Below are positions 36,908 to 45,539 of a DNA stretch of 64,000 nt, in pieces. The stretch is from an uncultured Pseudomonadota bacterium. GTDB lineage: Bacteria; Pseudomonadota; Gammaproteobacteria; Methylococcales; Methylomonadaceae. Under the pieces are notes generated by a model. The model was not told the origin of the DNA, did no database searches, and was given only the letters and a program-made list of their open reading frames with translations. The DNA lies in the NCBI GenBank assembly GCA_903867225.1, contig CAIPQN010000042.1:1-64000 (forward strand), written 5' to 3'. Position 1 is the stretch's first letter. Each line of letters begins with the position of its first letter. Both the position numbers and the translations under genes were made by a program.

Positions 36908-38008
36908 TTAGTGAGGCACAACGATAATTCCATTTTGCGTGTCATCGTTTTCCATATCCTCGTAATAATGTTTTAACTGAATTTTCTTTTTATCGAGATA
37001 TTCAGAAACGATTAACCCTTGACTATCAAAATCCGCATAACACGCCATGACGTTATTAACCAAAAATTCAAACTGGTCTTTTTTGTCTTTAAGCTGTTCG
37101 TTGCTTAATTTATTGTCATCAGCCTTAATGGCTCGTGAAATATGAGCCAACGATTTTTTTAAATCATTCAAATCCGTTTTTCTTTTGTGCAAAATGTGTT
37201 TTGCACCTTGAACATCGTTGAGAATCACAAAACCTCTAAATTCACCCATCGCCGTAATCGTTAAGGTGTTGTACAAAAAAATCACATCGTCAATATCAAC
37301 TTGTTTTGGCGAGGTTTGGATTTTGTCTTTGAGATAAATGTTGATGCCTGAAAATCCACGGCTTAAATCGCGTTGAATTTCCTCGACTTTAGAACGGCTT
37401 GCTGTTGGAATTAAATAATCAAAACTACTTTTTATTTCGCACAAATAAGCTCTAACTTCTCTTTTTTCATCGTCATTTTTTAGTGATTCAAGTCTGTCGA
37501 TAATGCCGTCAACTTTCGTTTCGATATTATTCAAGCGATTATCGATTGCTTTGAATTTAGTAGCACAAAGCGCAAAGGTTGCAACACTTGCAATTGCACC
37601 AACACCACTTAACCCAACTGCAACTTTTGTGAGACCAGCCAAACTTGTAACTTGTTCGGCTAATTGACTGAGTTGCTTTCCTTGTTCGGCGAGTTTAACT
37701 CCTTGTTTATGAAGCTGAACATTTGAAACAACATTAGAAACAGTATCTACAACAGCTTTTGTTGCTGCTAAATGTGGATTGACAGCCGCTAGGGATGCCA
37801 TACTTGACGCTGACTCAACTAACCCAGTTACCATTTGTGTTGGATTTGCGGGTACTTTTGAAACCAAATCAATTAGATTTTTGGATTCAGCCAAATGCGC
37901 CACAATTTTTCCAGTGTTGACATCTTTCAACACAGTGCCATACCTCACTACTTTTCCCAATTTATGAGCAGTTGAAAATGCTTCGGGAATATCCACAATA
38001 ATGCTCAT
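36908..38008 (-). CDS. Helical protein with one long hydrophobic segment, unknown
   Basis: A 366-residue protein without signal peptide, almost entirely helical by eye. Residues 60-125 are Ala/Ser/Val-rich amphipathic helix, 127-150 a strongly hydrophobic glycine-containing segment (VAVGLSGVGAIASVATFALCA), 153-180 a coiled coil (IDNRLNNIETKVDGIIDRLESL), then a soluble C-terminal half. A soluble helical bundle hiding one hydrophobic hairpin is typical of alpha-helical pore-forming proteins, but I see no family signature, so this is only a structural suggestion. It is the largest gene of the island operon. Confidence 0.55.
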   Translation of the reverse strand: MSIIVDIPEAFSTAHKLGKVVRYGTVLKDVNTGKIVAHLAESKNLIDLVSKVPANPTQMVTGLVESASSMASLAAVNPHLAATKAVVDTVSNVVSNVQLHKQGVKLAEQGKQLSQLAEQVTSLAGLTKVAVGLSGVGAIASVATFALCATKFKAIDNRLNNIETKVDGIIDRLESLKNDDEKREVRAYLCEIKSSFDYLIPTASRSKVEEIQRDLSRGFSGINIYLKDKIQTSPKQVDIDDVIFLYNTLTITAMGEFRGFVILNDVQGAKHILHKRKTDLNDLKKSLAHISRAIKADDNKLSNEQLKDKKDQFEFLVNNVMACYADFDSQGLIVSEYLDKKKIQLKHYYEDMENDDTQNGIIVVPH

Positions 38009-38019
38009 TTTAATTTTTC

Positions 38020-38211
38020 CTAATCGTGTTTGAAGTCGAAATTAAGTGAATCTTCTAAATCGGTAATTTCTGTCATTAAATTTTCACGCTCTTGTTTTTT
38101 AGAAGCTCTGATTGTTTTTTCCATATCTAAACGTTCGTTAAACTCTTTGAATCCAAAGGCTAATCCAGTTGCCGAAAGTACAGCACCTATTCCCCAAATG
38201 ATTACTGGCAT
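38020..38211 (-). CDS. Small single-pass membrane protein
   Basis: From ATG 38211 (AAGGA seven to eight bases upstream) the product is 63 residues: one membrane helix (IIWGIGAVLSATGLAFGF) followed by a charged helical tail (RLDMEKTIRASKKQERENL). A TTG at 38229 is in frame but overlaps the ribosome-binding site. It precedes the 366-residue gene by 11 bases. No family is recognised. Confidence 0.5.
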   Translation of the reverse strand: MPVIIWGIGAVLSATGLAFGFKEFNERLDMEKTIRASKKQERENLMTEITDLEDSLNFDFKHD

Positions 38212-38279
38212 TGATAAATTCCTTAACAAAATAAAAGCTGATTTGGTTTTTCAAACCAGCTAGAAATTCGTTTTTACCG

Positions 38280-38684
38280 TTAGCGAGTGTTTTTTTCAGT
38301 CATCGGAACGGTAATAAACGCGGGATATTGATAAAAAGCGTTATTCGCGCCGTCCACAATGCAAGAAATTGTACACAAGTCGAGCAACAAATCTAAACCA
38401 AAATAACCACCGTTAAAATCGGGTTCGGCATGACTTAAACCATTCTGTAAGTCGTTTTCACATTGAATTTCCATACTATTGCCGTCTCTGTGAACGCTAA
38501 CGGCTGAATTTGGCGCAGCAGTCCATGCGCCTTCTTCATTTTTGATATTACAACGTGTTTGGGTCACATTTTTATCGTTGATAGTTGCGACAGTAATGTT
38601 TTGACTTGTGCCTTGAAACATACTGGCACAACCTGTTAATCCGCTGATTGAAAATGCTAAAAATGGAATCAATAATTTTTTCAT
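38280..38684 (-). CDS. Lipoprotein, first gene of the island operon
   Basis: A 134-residue lipoprotein with lipobox LTGC. The mature part, GTSQNITVATINDKNVTQTRCNIKNEEGAW followed by VHRDGNSMEIQC, resembles a widespread group of small uncharacterised proteobacterial lipoproteins. A hydrophobic stretch near the end (GLDLLLDLCTISCIVDG) is followed by YQYPAFITVPM. It is the first gene of the minus-strand operon and has a promoter element shared with the WYL regulator gene. Confidence 0.7.
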   Translation of the reverse strand: MKKLLIPFLAFSISGLTGCASMFQGTSQNITVATINDKNVTQTRCNIKNEEGAWTAAPNSAVSVHRDGNSMEIQCENDLQNGLSHAEPDFNGGYFGLDLLLDLCTISCIVDGANNAFYQYPAFITVPMTEKNTR

Positions 38685-38723
38685 AAAAACCTCCTTTAAA
38701 TTTAAGAGGTTTCACTATAAACC

Positions 38724-38746
38724 ACACCGACGACAGGTTGTGTCAT
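38724..38746. promoter_or_regulatory. Shared 23-bp operator-like element, copy 1
   Basis: This element matches 22 of 23 bases at 40358-40380 and contains GACA-N5-TGTC (38732-38744). It lies 40 bases upstream of the lipoprotein ATG. The reverse strand carries ATGACA, which could act as a -35, so a bound repressor would block the promoter. Confidence 0.65.
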
Positions 38747-38777
38747 CCTGAAAATGGAGGTGAAAATAATTTCATTA

Positions 38778-38802
38778 TTCGAGTATCGAAATCCCGTATA
38801 AT
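38778..38802 (+). promoter_or_regulatory. Toxin-antitoxin promoter and operator
   Basis: TTCGA-gta-TCGAA (38778-38790) is an inverted repeat positioned between where a -35 would lie and a perfect TATAAT at 38797-38802. The toxin ATG is only eight bases after the -10, so the transcript would begin at or within a base or two of the start codon (leaderless). The repeat is the natural site for autorepression by the HTH antitoxin. Confidence 0.55.
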
Positions 38803-38810
38803 TTTCACCC

Positions 38811-39107
38811 ATGAGAACCGTTATCGAAACGCCCACATTTCAAAAGCAAGCCGCCAAAATTTGGACTGACGATGAACGTCTCGAGTTTATTGATTGGATT
38901 GCTGCAAATCCATTGGTTGGCGACGTGATCCCTAATGCCGACGGTGCAAGAAAAGTGCGATGGTCAACAACCAACAGTGGCAAGCGCGGCGGAGTTCGTG
39001 TGATTTATTTTAACGTTACAGAACAAGGTACAGTCATTTTAATTACCTTGTATCAAAAAACAGAACAAACCAACATCACCAAAAAAGAAATTAAAAAGGC
39101 AACTTAA
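38811..39107 (+). CDS. RelE/HigB-type toxin
   Basis: A 98-residue protein of the RelE/HigB superfamily (COG4737/HigB-like): VIETPTFQKQAAKIWTDDERL, RKVRWSTTNSGKRGGVRVIYF and VILITLYQKTEQTNITKKE. Members are ribosome-dependent or free mRNA endoribonucleases. The antitoxin gene begins directly after the stop. Toxin-first order is normal for HigBA systems. Confidence 0.88.
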   Translation: MRTVIETPTFQKQAAKIWTDDERLEFIDWIAANPLVGDVIPNADGARKVRWSTTNSGKRGGVRVIYFNVTEQGTVILITLYQKTEQTNITKKEIKKAT

Positions 39108-39416
39108 ATGGACATCGAAAAAATAGCACAAGCAATTGAAGCCGATGCAGGAATGCAACTTGACGATTTACGGCAGGGTTTAGCCGAAATGAAAAATGGC
39201 ATGGGGCGAGTGAATACGCCAGAGCAAATTTTGCTCCGAACAGTTCGCACAAAAATTCGATTATCACAACAACGTTTTGCCGAAGTGATTAAAACGCCTG
39301 TTTCAACGTTACGAGATTGGGAACAAGGACGATTTAAACCTTCAGGCGCGGTATTGTGTTTATTAAAAATCATCGACAAACACCCAGAGCTGATTTCAGA
39401 ACTCGAAACCGTTTAA
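39108..39416 (+). CDS. HigA/NadS-type HTH antitoxin
   Basis: A 102-residue Xre-family antitoxin: a helical N-terminus probably wrapping the toxin, then an HTH (IRLSQQRFAEVIKTPVSTLRDWEQGRFKPSGAVLCLL) typical of NadS/HigA. It follows the toxin with no gap and ends one base before the convergent WYL gene. It most likely represses the pair through the inverted repeat at 38778-38790. Confidence 0.88.
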   Translation: MDIEKIAQAIEADAGMQLDDLRQGLAEMKNGMGRVNTPEQILLRTVRTKIRLSQQRFAEVIKTPVSTLRDWEQGRFKPSGAVLCLLKIIDKHPELISELETV

Positions 39417-40313
39417 TTACTGCATTTCATCGTTACTTAAATAATCCCGTAACCCTTGAAACAACGTGTGACGTAATTCATTCGGACTAATCACTTGTAC
39501 ATTTGGCAACCAATATCGAATCAGTGGCAAAATCTGGTGATCGTGTGCAATCCGCGACGACACAATCAAACTGCCATCTTCCAAGGTTTTGTCGATTTGT
39601 TGATTTGGCAATAAATCGCGTCGTTTGAAATACTGCGCCACAGAACTATCAATTTTCAAAACCACTTCACGTTTATTTTCAGCAAACCAAATGCTGTCTT
39701 CTTGTTCGATAATTTGATGCGTTGCCGCGTCGGGCTTGAACGTGTCACATTCGATAACAATGCCTTTCATTTGCGTGAAACAAAACGCTTTCAACATATT
39801 TTCGACTTTGGCGGCGAGATACCAAATTGCTTTGTGATTCACGAGTTTGTAGGGTTCAGCGCGATAGATTTTTTCTTTGTATTCAAATTGCACGATTCTA
39901 TGCTGCAAAATCGCCTGTTCAAGTTGTTTAAATTCGTGGCTTTTTTTCGACAAATCTTCGTAATGATGCCCTTTGACCAAATAGGCTTGCGAAATACGCG
40001 AGTCGAAAAGCTCACGCAAAAAGTCATCTTTTAATTTTGGAAATAACGCTTTGATGCCAGATAAACAGGCGAAACGTTCAACGTCTTTGATATTGAGTTT
40101 GCCCAAATAAAACGATTCGAGATAAAACAAATTGCCGTCTTTTCGCAAAGGCAAATAAGCGAAACGGTCAAGTAAATCACGTTGAATGGTGCGAACGGTA
40201 ACGTTGAATTCGAGAGCGAGTTCTTTGGGGTCGAGTTTTTCACCTTCGTTCAGTTTTTTCAGAATTTCGGTTAAGCGAACGGCAGTTTTATCGTGTTCAG
40301 TGGTTTTTGTCAT
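39417..40313 (-). CDS. WYL-domain transcriptional regulator
   Basis: From ATG 40313 (MTKTTEHDKTAVRL) the product is 298 residues; an in-frame upstream codon at 40361 would run through the operator. It has an N-terminal winged helix (LTEILKKLNEGEKLDPKELALEFNVTVRTIQRDL), a central WYL domain (IVQFEYKEKIYRAEPYKLVNHKAIWYLAAK) and a C-terminal WCX-like part. Proteins of this build, such as BrxR and CapW, repress phage-defence loci. Here the same 23-bp element lies upstream of this gene and of the unknown lipoprotein operon, so it probably controls both itself and that operon. Confidence 0.88.
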   Translation of the reverse strand: MTKTTEHDKTAVRLTEILKKLNEGEKLDPKELALEFNVTVRTIQRDLLDRFAYLPLRKDGNLFYLESFYLGKLNIKDVERFACLSGIKALFPKLKDDFLRELFDSRISQAYLVKGHHYEDLSKKSHEFKQLEQAILQHRIVQFEYKEKIYRAEPYKLVNHKAIWYLAAKVENMLKAFCFTQMKGIVIECDTFKPDAATHQIIEQEDSIWFAENKREVVLKIDSSVAQYFKRRDLLPNQQIDKTLEDGSLIVSSRIAHDHQILPLIRYWLPNVQVISPNELRHTLFQGLRDYLSNDEMQ

Positions 40314-40357
40314 GGTGATTTTCAGTAGATTTGAAAGAATGACAAAAACGATAACAT

Positions 40358-40380
40358 ACACCGACGACAGGTTATGTCAT
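40358..40380. promoter_or_regulatory. Shared 23-bp operator-like element, copy 2
   Basis: This copy differs from that at 38724-38746 by one base and holds GACA-N5-TGTC at 40366-40378. It lies 45 bases upstream of the WYL regulator ATG in the same orientation relative to its gene as copy 1, consistent with autoregulation. Confidence 0.65.
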
Positions 40381-40568
40381 TTTCACCTAATCAAATTAAA
40401 CTGCATTAGCTGTTGTATTATTTGAAATCAGGGATGAAATTTAAGGAATTTTGAATTTAGTTTGCGAAATTAGCATGAATACTTCAACATGAATCCAGCA
40501 GAGTCAAGAAACACAATTAGCAACAAAAATAAACGTTACTTGGTTAAACCACAACAGGAATTAACAAA

Positions 40569-41843
40569 ATGAATTTATCTGAAAAAATTAACGTCCAAAA
40601 CTATATGCAAACATTAGGACAGCAAGCCAAAGCAGCGGCACGCATCTTAAGTCATACCGATACTAATTTAAAAAATCGTGCGTTGATTGCGATTGCGAAC
40701 GCGCTCCAAGAAAGTAAAGCTAATTTGATTACCGAAAACCAAAAAGATTTAGTTGCGGGTAAAGAAAACGGGTTAGACGACGCGGCGTTGGACAGATTAA
40801 CGCTTTCGCCAAAAGGCATTCAAATCATGATTGACGGGCTGATTCAAGTGGCTTCGTTGCCCGACCCGATTGGTGAAATTACCGATTTAAGTTATCGTCC
40901 GAGCGGCATTCAAGTGGGACAAATGCGCGTGCCGTTGGGGGTAATTGGGATTATTTACGAATCACGTCCGAATGTAACGATTGACGCGGCGGCGTTATGT
41001 TTAAAATCAGGAAATGCGTGTATTTTGCGCGGTGGTTCGGAGGCAATTCATTCAAATCGTGCGATTGCCGCGTGTGTCACTCAAGGTTTGATTGAAGCCG
41101 AATTGCCACCAACCGCCGTGCAAATCGTTGAAACTACCGACCGTGCGGCAGTCGGCGAATTGATTACGATGAACGAATTTGTCGATGTGATTGTGCCACG
41201 CGGCGGTAAAAGTTTGATTGAACGCATCAGCAAAGAAGCGACGATTCCCGTCATTAAACATTTGGACGGTATTTGCCATGTTTACATCGACGACAAAGCG
41301 GACATCGACAAAGCGATTCGAGTGGCGGTAAATTCTAAAACCCACCGTTACGGCGTGTGCAATGCGGTGGAAACCTTGTTGATTGCTGAAAATATCGCGC
41401 CAGAAGTGTTACCGCAATTGGCAGAAATTTATCATTCAAAAGGCGTGGAATTGCGTGGTTGTGCGAAAACGTGTTCGTTACTGAAAAACTGTATTCGCGC
41501 CACAGAAGAAGATTGGCAAACAGAATATCTTGCGCCGATTTTATCGATAAAAATCGTGAGTGGCATCGACGAAGCCATGAATCACATTCATCAATACAGC
41601 TCGCAACACACCGAATCCATTGTGACGGAAGATTACACCTTGGCGCGACGGTTTTTGCGCGAAGTCGATTCCAGTTCGGTGATGGTGAATGCGTCAACGC
41701 GTTTTGCGGACGGTTTTGAATACGGTTTGGGTGCAGAAATTGGCATCAGCACCGACAAATTACATGCACGCGGTCCAGTTGGATTAAATGGTTTAACATC
41801 ATTGAAATATATCGTGTTGGGTGACGGACATATTCGAGCATGA
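40569..41843 (+). CDS. proA: Gamma-glutamyl phosphate reductase
   Basis: ProA reduces gamma-glutamyl phosphate with NADPH in proline synthesis. The 424-residue protein has the ALDH-like blocks [27 protein letters not shown], the [14 protein letters not shown] loop and the catalytic cysteine in [14 protein letters not shown], and ends [17 protein letters not shown]. Length is normal. It is monocistronic, with an AACAGGAA ribosome-binding sequence. proB is not in the window. Confidence 0.96.
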   Translation: MNLSEKINVQNYMQTLGQQAKAAARILSHTDTNLKNRALIAIANALQESKANLITENQKDLVAGKENGLDDAALDRLTLSPKGIQIMIDGLIQVASLPDPIGEITDLSYRPSGIQVGQMRVPLGVIGIIYESRPNVTIDAAALCLKSGNACILRGGSEAIHSNRAIAACVTQGLIEAELPPTAVQIVETTDRAAVGELITMNEFVDVIVPRGGKSLIERISKEATIPVIKHLDGICHVYIDDKADIDKAIRVAVNSKTHRYGVCNAVETLLIAENIAPEVLPQLAEIYHSKGVELRGCAKTCSLLKNCIRATEEDWQTEYLAPILSIKIVSGIDEAMNHIHQYSSQHTESIVTEDYTLARRFLREVDSSSVMVNASTRFADGFEYGLGAEIGISTDKLHARGPVGLNGLTSLKYIVLGDGHIRA

Positions 41844-41956
41844 ACATTCGCACAAATAACAGTTAATCATATTTAACAAGTTTGATTAATGGTGGTGAAA
41901 ATTTACAAAATTAAATGTTTTGCACATTTTTACCACCCTCGTAATTCAGTCGTGCT

Positions 41957-42232
41957 TTATGAAGTTGTAGGTGCAATATAACCCTCAGGCTTTTCGTTAT
42001 TGCCTTCAAATAAAAATTTACGTCGTTCAGCAGCTAAAAATGTTCGTGCTTTGGGGTCAAAACTCGCCAAACGATTTTCGTTAATTAACATCGTTTGTTG
42101 ACCTAACCACGATGTCCACGCGCCTTTTGAAATGTGTTCAAAAATTTCCAAACCTTGTTCACCTGGAAATGGTGGCGCGTCTAAACCTTCTGCCTCTGTG
42201 CCAAGTTTTACGCAATAAATCATTCGTGTCAT
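41957..42232 (-). CDS. yggX: Probable Fe(2+)-trafficking protein
   Basis: YggX-family proteins protect iron-sulfur clusters against oxidative damage. Starting at ATG 42232 ([18 protein letters not shown]) gives 91 residues, the normal size, with the conserved Cys near the start, [17 protein letters not shown] and the C-terminal GYIAP. The start overlaps the mutY stop by ATGA. The mutY-yggX pairing is widely conserved in gammaproteobacteria and suits the Fe-S cluster of MutY. Confidence 0.94.
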   Translation of the reverse strand: MTRMIYCVKLGTEAEGLDAPPFPGEQGLEIFEHISKGAWTSWLGQQTMLINENRLASFDPKARTFLAAERRKFLFEGNNEKPEGYIAPTTS

Positions 42233-43275
42233 AAAAAATCCTCTGTGAGTTGGGTTAAAAGTATATTGATAGGCGCAGGTAAAGCGCGATTTTGCCATTG
42301 TTGGCGTGTGTGAAAATTAAGATTTTCTTCTGCTTGAACTTCAAGACACAACGGCGTGTAATCCAAATGATAATGAGAAAACGTGTGCCGTTGTGTCGTT
42401 AAAAATTGCTGATGTTGAATCGTTAAATTTCGTTCATCACACCAAGTTTGCGCGTCTTCGATCGTTGACACTTCGGGCAAACTCCACAATCCGCCCCAAA
42501 TGCCTTTCGTCGGGCGTTGTTCCAACCAAATTTGTTGCTGTTCATTACGAATCACTAAAAAAAGCGTTTGTTTAATCGGTGATTTTTTAGCGGGTTTCGA
42601 CGACGGATAAAGTGCCACCGTTTGTGTCAGAAATGCGTTGCAAAATTTTGACATTGGACAATCAAAACAACGTGGTTTGCTGCGTGTACAAAGCGTTGCC
42701 CCTAAATCCATAATAGCTTGTGTGTAATCGTCACCGCGTTCAGAAGGCGTAATTCTTTCACTCAATTCCCACAACTGTTTTTCAATTGCACCCTGCCCTG
42801 TCCAACCTGAAACTGTATAAAATCGCGTCAAAACACGTTTCACATTTCCATCAAGAATTGGCTGTGATTGTTGAAATGCAATGCTTAAAATCGCGCCTGC
42901 TGTTGATTTTCCAATACCTGATAATGCCAATAATTCGGGCAACGTATTCGGAAAATAACCGAGTTGAATAATCGTTTGCGCGGCTTTATGTAAATTTCGA
43001 GCGCGAGCGTAATAACCTAACCCCGCCCAACGTAATAAAACGTCGTCAAGTGGCGCGGCGGCTAATGTTTCAACCGTTGGGAATTTTTCAATGAACGCTT
43101 CAAAATACGGGATTACGGTGGCGACTTGTGTTTGTTGCAACATAATTTCAGACAGCCACACGCGATACGGCGATTTATCTTGTTGCCACGGTAAATCTTT
43201 TCGCCCATGCGTGTCGAACCACGTCAATAAAGTCGAGGCAAAATCAAACTCATCAGGGATTTTTTCTAGCGTCAT
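42229..43275 (-). CDS. mutY: A/G-specific adenine glycosylase
   Basis: MutY removes adenine mispaired with 8-oxoguanine. The 348-residue protein has [17 protein letters not shown], the helix-hairpin-helix [18 protein letters not shown], the catalytic aspartate in [12 protein letters not shown], the four-cysteine [4Fe-4S] loop C-x6-C-x2-C-x5-C ([17 protein letters not shown]) and a C-terminal NUDIX-like domain. It is followed by yggX with an ATGA overlap. Confidence 0.95.
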   Translation of the reverse strand: MTLEKIPDEFDFASTLLTWFDTHGRKDLPWQQDKSPYRVWLSEIMLQQTQVATVIPYFEAFIEKFPTVETLAAAPLDDVLLRWAGLGYYARARNLHKAAQTIIQLGYFPNTLPELLALSGIGKSTAGAILSIAFQQSQPILDGNVKRVLTRFYTVSGWTGQGAIEKQLWELSERITPSERGDDYTQAIMDLGATLCTRSKPRCFDCPMSKFCNAFLTQTVALYPSSKPAKKSPIKQTLFLVIRNEQQQIWLEQRPTKGIWGGLWSLPEVSTIEDAQTWCDERNLTIQHQQFLTTQRHTFSHYHLDYTPLCLEVQAEENLNFHTRQQWQNRALPAPINILLTQLTEDFL

Positions 43276-43318
43276 GCTATGATTTTAAACTCGTCAAAAT
43301 AATAAAAAGGAAACGACA

Positions 43319-43579
43319 ATGTTATTAGCAAAATTTGCCGCCGTAGCAGTTTTGGTTTGGTTTTTTCACACCGCAAAAGAAAACGGGCAAGCACCATTCA
43401 AATGGGCAATTATTGGTTTAATTGGTTTCGGCATAACGTGGGAAATCGCGCATTTAATTACGGATTCAGTAACTAGCAACCGATTATTTGCCGCAACCGT
43501 TCCCGCAATTATTGGTTTCGCGGCAACGTGGTTTATTCGTCAAAAATTATTACTCGATGCCAAAAACGAAAACGCCTAA
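43319..43579 (+). CDS. Small membrane protein, unknown
   Basis: An 86-residue protein with about three membrane segments (FAAVAVLVWFF; WAIIGLIGFGITWEIAHLI; LFAATVPAIIGFAATWFI). An AAGGAAA ribosome-binding sequence precedes the ATG. It is divergent from mutY and ends before a strong terminator. No named family is recognised. Confidence 0.65.
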   Translation: MLLAKFAAVAVLVWFFHTAKENGQAPFKWAIIGLIGFGITWEIAHLITDSVTSNRLFAATVPAIIGFAATWFIRQKLLLDAKNENA

Positions 43580-43582
43580 AAC

Positions 43583-43620
43583 ACAAAAGGCGCAAGACTG
43601 TTGAGCCTTGCGCCTTTTGT
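43583..43620. terminator. Bidirectional terminator
   Basis: ACAAAAGGCGCAAG (43583-43596) pairs perfectly with CTTGCGCCTTTTGT (43607-43620) between two convergent genes; T-rich sequence follows on the plus strand and the stem itself supplies a U-run on the minus strand. Confidence 0.9.
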
Positions 43621-43634
43621 TTTATCACTCAAAC

Positions 43635-44240
43635 TTATAATTTAGCTGCGTTGCTCGCTAAGTATTCTGCAACACCTGCTGGATTTGCATTCATACCTGC
43701 ATCGCCTTTATTCCAACCTGCTGGGCAAACTTCGCCGTGTTCTTCATGGAATTGAAGTGCGTCAACTAAACGAATTAACTCGTCAATGTTACGACCAATT
43801 GGTAAATCATTCACGATTTGAACGCGAACTTTGCCAGTGGTGTCGATTAAGAACGCGCCACGATATGCAATGCCCACGCCTTCAACAGCAACATCGTAAG
43901 CATTTACAATTGAATGACTTAAATCTGCTGCCATCGTATATTTCACTGCGCCAATACCACCTTGATTGATTGGTGTGTTGCGCCACGCGTTGTGTGTGAA
44001 ATGTGAATCAATAGACACTGCAATAACTTCCACATTACGTTTCGTGAATTCTTCCATGCGGTGATCTAATGCAATCAATTCGCTTGGGCAAACGAATGTG
44101 AAATCTAACGGATAGAAAAAGACAATCGCATATTTGCCTTTTGTGTTTTCTGCAAAATTAAATGAATCGACAATTTCACCTGTACCTAAAACGGCTGGAA
44201 CTGTGAAATCTGGGGCTTGTTTACCAACTAAAACACTCAT
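43635..44240 (-). CDS. 2-Cys peroxiredoxin (AhpC/Prx1 type)
   Basis: A 201-residue thiol peroxidase from ATG 44240 (MSVLVGKQAPDFTVPAVL). It has the peroxidatic cysteine in DFTFVCPSELIA, the resolving cysteine in GEVCPAGWN, and the GGIG region typical of typical 2-Cys peroxiredoxins. It reduces H2O2 and organic peroxides, needing thioredoxin or AhpF-type recycling; no reductase is adjacent. Four upstream codons in frame are less family-like. Confidence 0.95.
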   Translation of the reverse strand: MSVLVGKQAPDFTVPAVLGTGEIVDSFNFAENTKGKYAIVFFYPLDFTFVCPSELIALDHRMEEFTKRNVEVIAVSIDSHFTHNAWRNTPINQGGIGAVKYTMAADLSHSIVNAYDVAVEGVGIAYRGAFLIDTTGKVRVQIVNDLPIGRNIDELIRLVDALQFHEEHGEVCPAGWNKGDAGMNANPAGVAEYLASNAAKL

Positions 44241-44367
44241 GTAAAACTCCAATGATGAAAATAAAAATGACTGAAAACTGCCGTTTAAGGCGGACGGTGT
44301 AATTCTACACTAAAAAAGTCGGAAATCGTCTAGGTAAGCGCGAATTTATCGCGCTTACCGTTTGATT

Positions 44368-45372
44368 TTAGTTTACCGTTTTACCAGCTGTTGCAGGTAA
44401 TGTTGGCATTTTTTGTTTTGGGAATTCACCCGTTAAACCATTTAAAAACGCCACAATGTCAGCGGTTTCGTCTTTTGATAATTCTTTATTTAACTGCAAT
44501 TTTGCCATTACATTGACTGCTTCAGTTAATGTCGCGACTGAACCGTTATGGAAATAAGGTGCTGTTAAAGCAACATTTCGCAATGTTGGCACTTTCCAGA
44601 AATGTTCGTCTTCCACTTTTTTAGAAACATCAGCAACGCCTTTGTCTTTGGTGAAATGGAATTTTGCTTCTAAATAACCGTCACCATTCATTGGGAATTT
44701 TTGGAATACGCCCGCGCCATTAAACGCTGCGCCACTATGGCAACTGGTACAACCGAGTTCGGCAACTTTTTCCATGCCACGAATTTGTTGGGCAGATAAA
44801 GCTGATTTATCACCACCAATAAATTTATCATAAGGACTATTTGGTGTAATTAATGTGCGTTCATAAGCAGCAATCGCCTTAGTCGCAGTGTCTTTAGAAA
44901 TCGTATCTTTACCAAACGCTTTTTCAAATGCTTTTTGATAACCATCAATTGCTTTTAAACGCGCCACTACGTCATCCCAACTTTTCATTCCCATTTCAAC
45001 GGGACTTGTCACAGGACCTGCGGCTTGTGCTTCTAAAGTTGCTGCACGACCATCCCAAAATTGCACTTTGTTAAATGCCGAATTCCAAACAGTTGGCGCA
45101 CTTCTTCCGCCCAATTGTGCTTGTACGCCCATTGAATGTGAACGATTGTCTTCACCACCCAACATTGTGTTATGACAAGATGCACAAGACACCGTACCCG
45201 TTGAAGACAAACGCGGGTCGTGATAAAGCATTTGCCCCAATTCGATTTTTTCAGGCGTACTTGGATTGTCAGCAGGTTCTGGTGCTTGCGTTGGCAAAAC
45301 GTCCCACGCATTGGCGACTGACATCGAACCCACTAATGCTAATGCGGTAACTAATGAACGAATTTTAAACAT
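44368..45372 (-). CDS. Diheme cytochrome c peroxidase
   Basis: A 334-residue periplasmic enzyme from ATG 45372 with signal peptide ending ANA. Two heme motifs are present (CASCHN and CTSCHS), with family blocks GVQAQLGGRSAPTVWNSAFN, FWDGRAATLEAQAAGPV and VPTLRNVALTAPYFHNGS. It reduces H2O2 to water using cytochrome c. The longer frame starting at 45426 adds residues ahead of the signal peptide and is rejected. It is related to the three-heme protein at 46412. Confidence 0.93.
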   Translation of the reverse strand: MFKIRSLVTALALVGSMSVANAWDVLPTQAPEPADNPSTPEKIELGQMLYHDPRLSSTGTVSCASCHNTMLGGEDNRSHSMGVQAQLGGRSAPTVWNSAFNKVQFWDGRAATLEAQAAGPVTSPVEMGMKSWDDVVARLKAIDGYQKAFEKAFGKDTISKDTATKAIAAYERTLITPNSPYDKFIGGDKSALSAQQIRGMEKVAELGCTSCHSGAAFNGAGVFQKFPMNGDGYLEAKFHFTKDKGVADVSKKVEDEHFWKVPTLRNVALTAPYFHNGSVATLTEAVNVMAKLQLNKELSKDETADIVAFLNGLTGEFPKQKMPTLPATAGKTVN

Positions 45373-45539
45373 TTTTATCTCTCCTAAAATCTTATGAAAC
45401 ATCATTTTTATTTTTAGATTAAACACCCATGACGAAAAACATCGACATTTTTTGGGCGGTGGTAAACTTTAACACATTGAACAATCTAGTAGAATGTTTC
45501 AAAAAATGTGTTTTGATGTGTATCAATTAACCCGTAGAT

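Noticed and set aside
41890..41938. Terminator after proA
   Set aside because: GGTGGT and ACCACC can pair, but the stem is interrupted and the loop long, so it is too weak to list.
41957..42298. Longer YggX starting at 42298
   Set aside because: The extension is read from mutY codons; ATG 42232 gives the conserved length and an ATGA overlap.
44368..45426. Longer start for the diheme peroxidase
   Set aside because: It places 18 residues ahead of a normal signal peptide; ATG 45372 is preferred.
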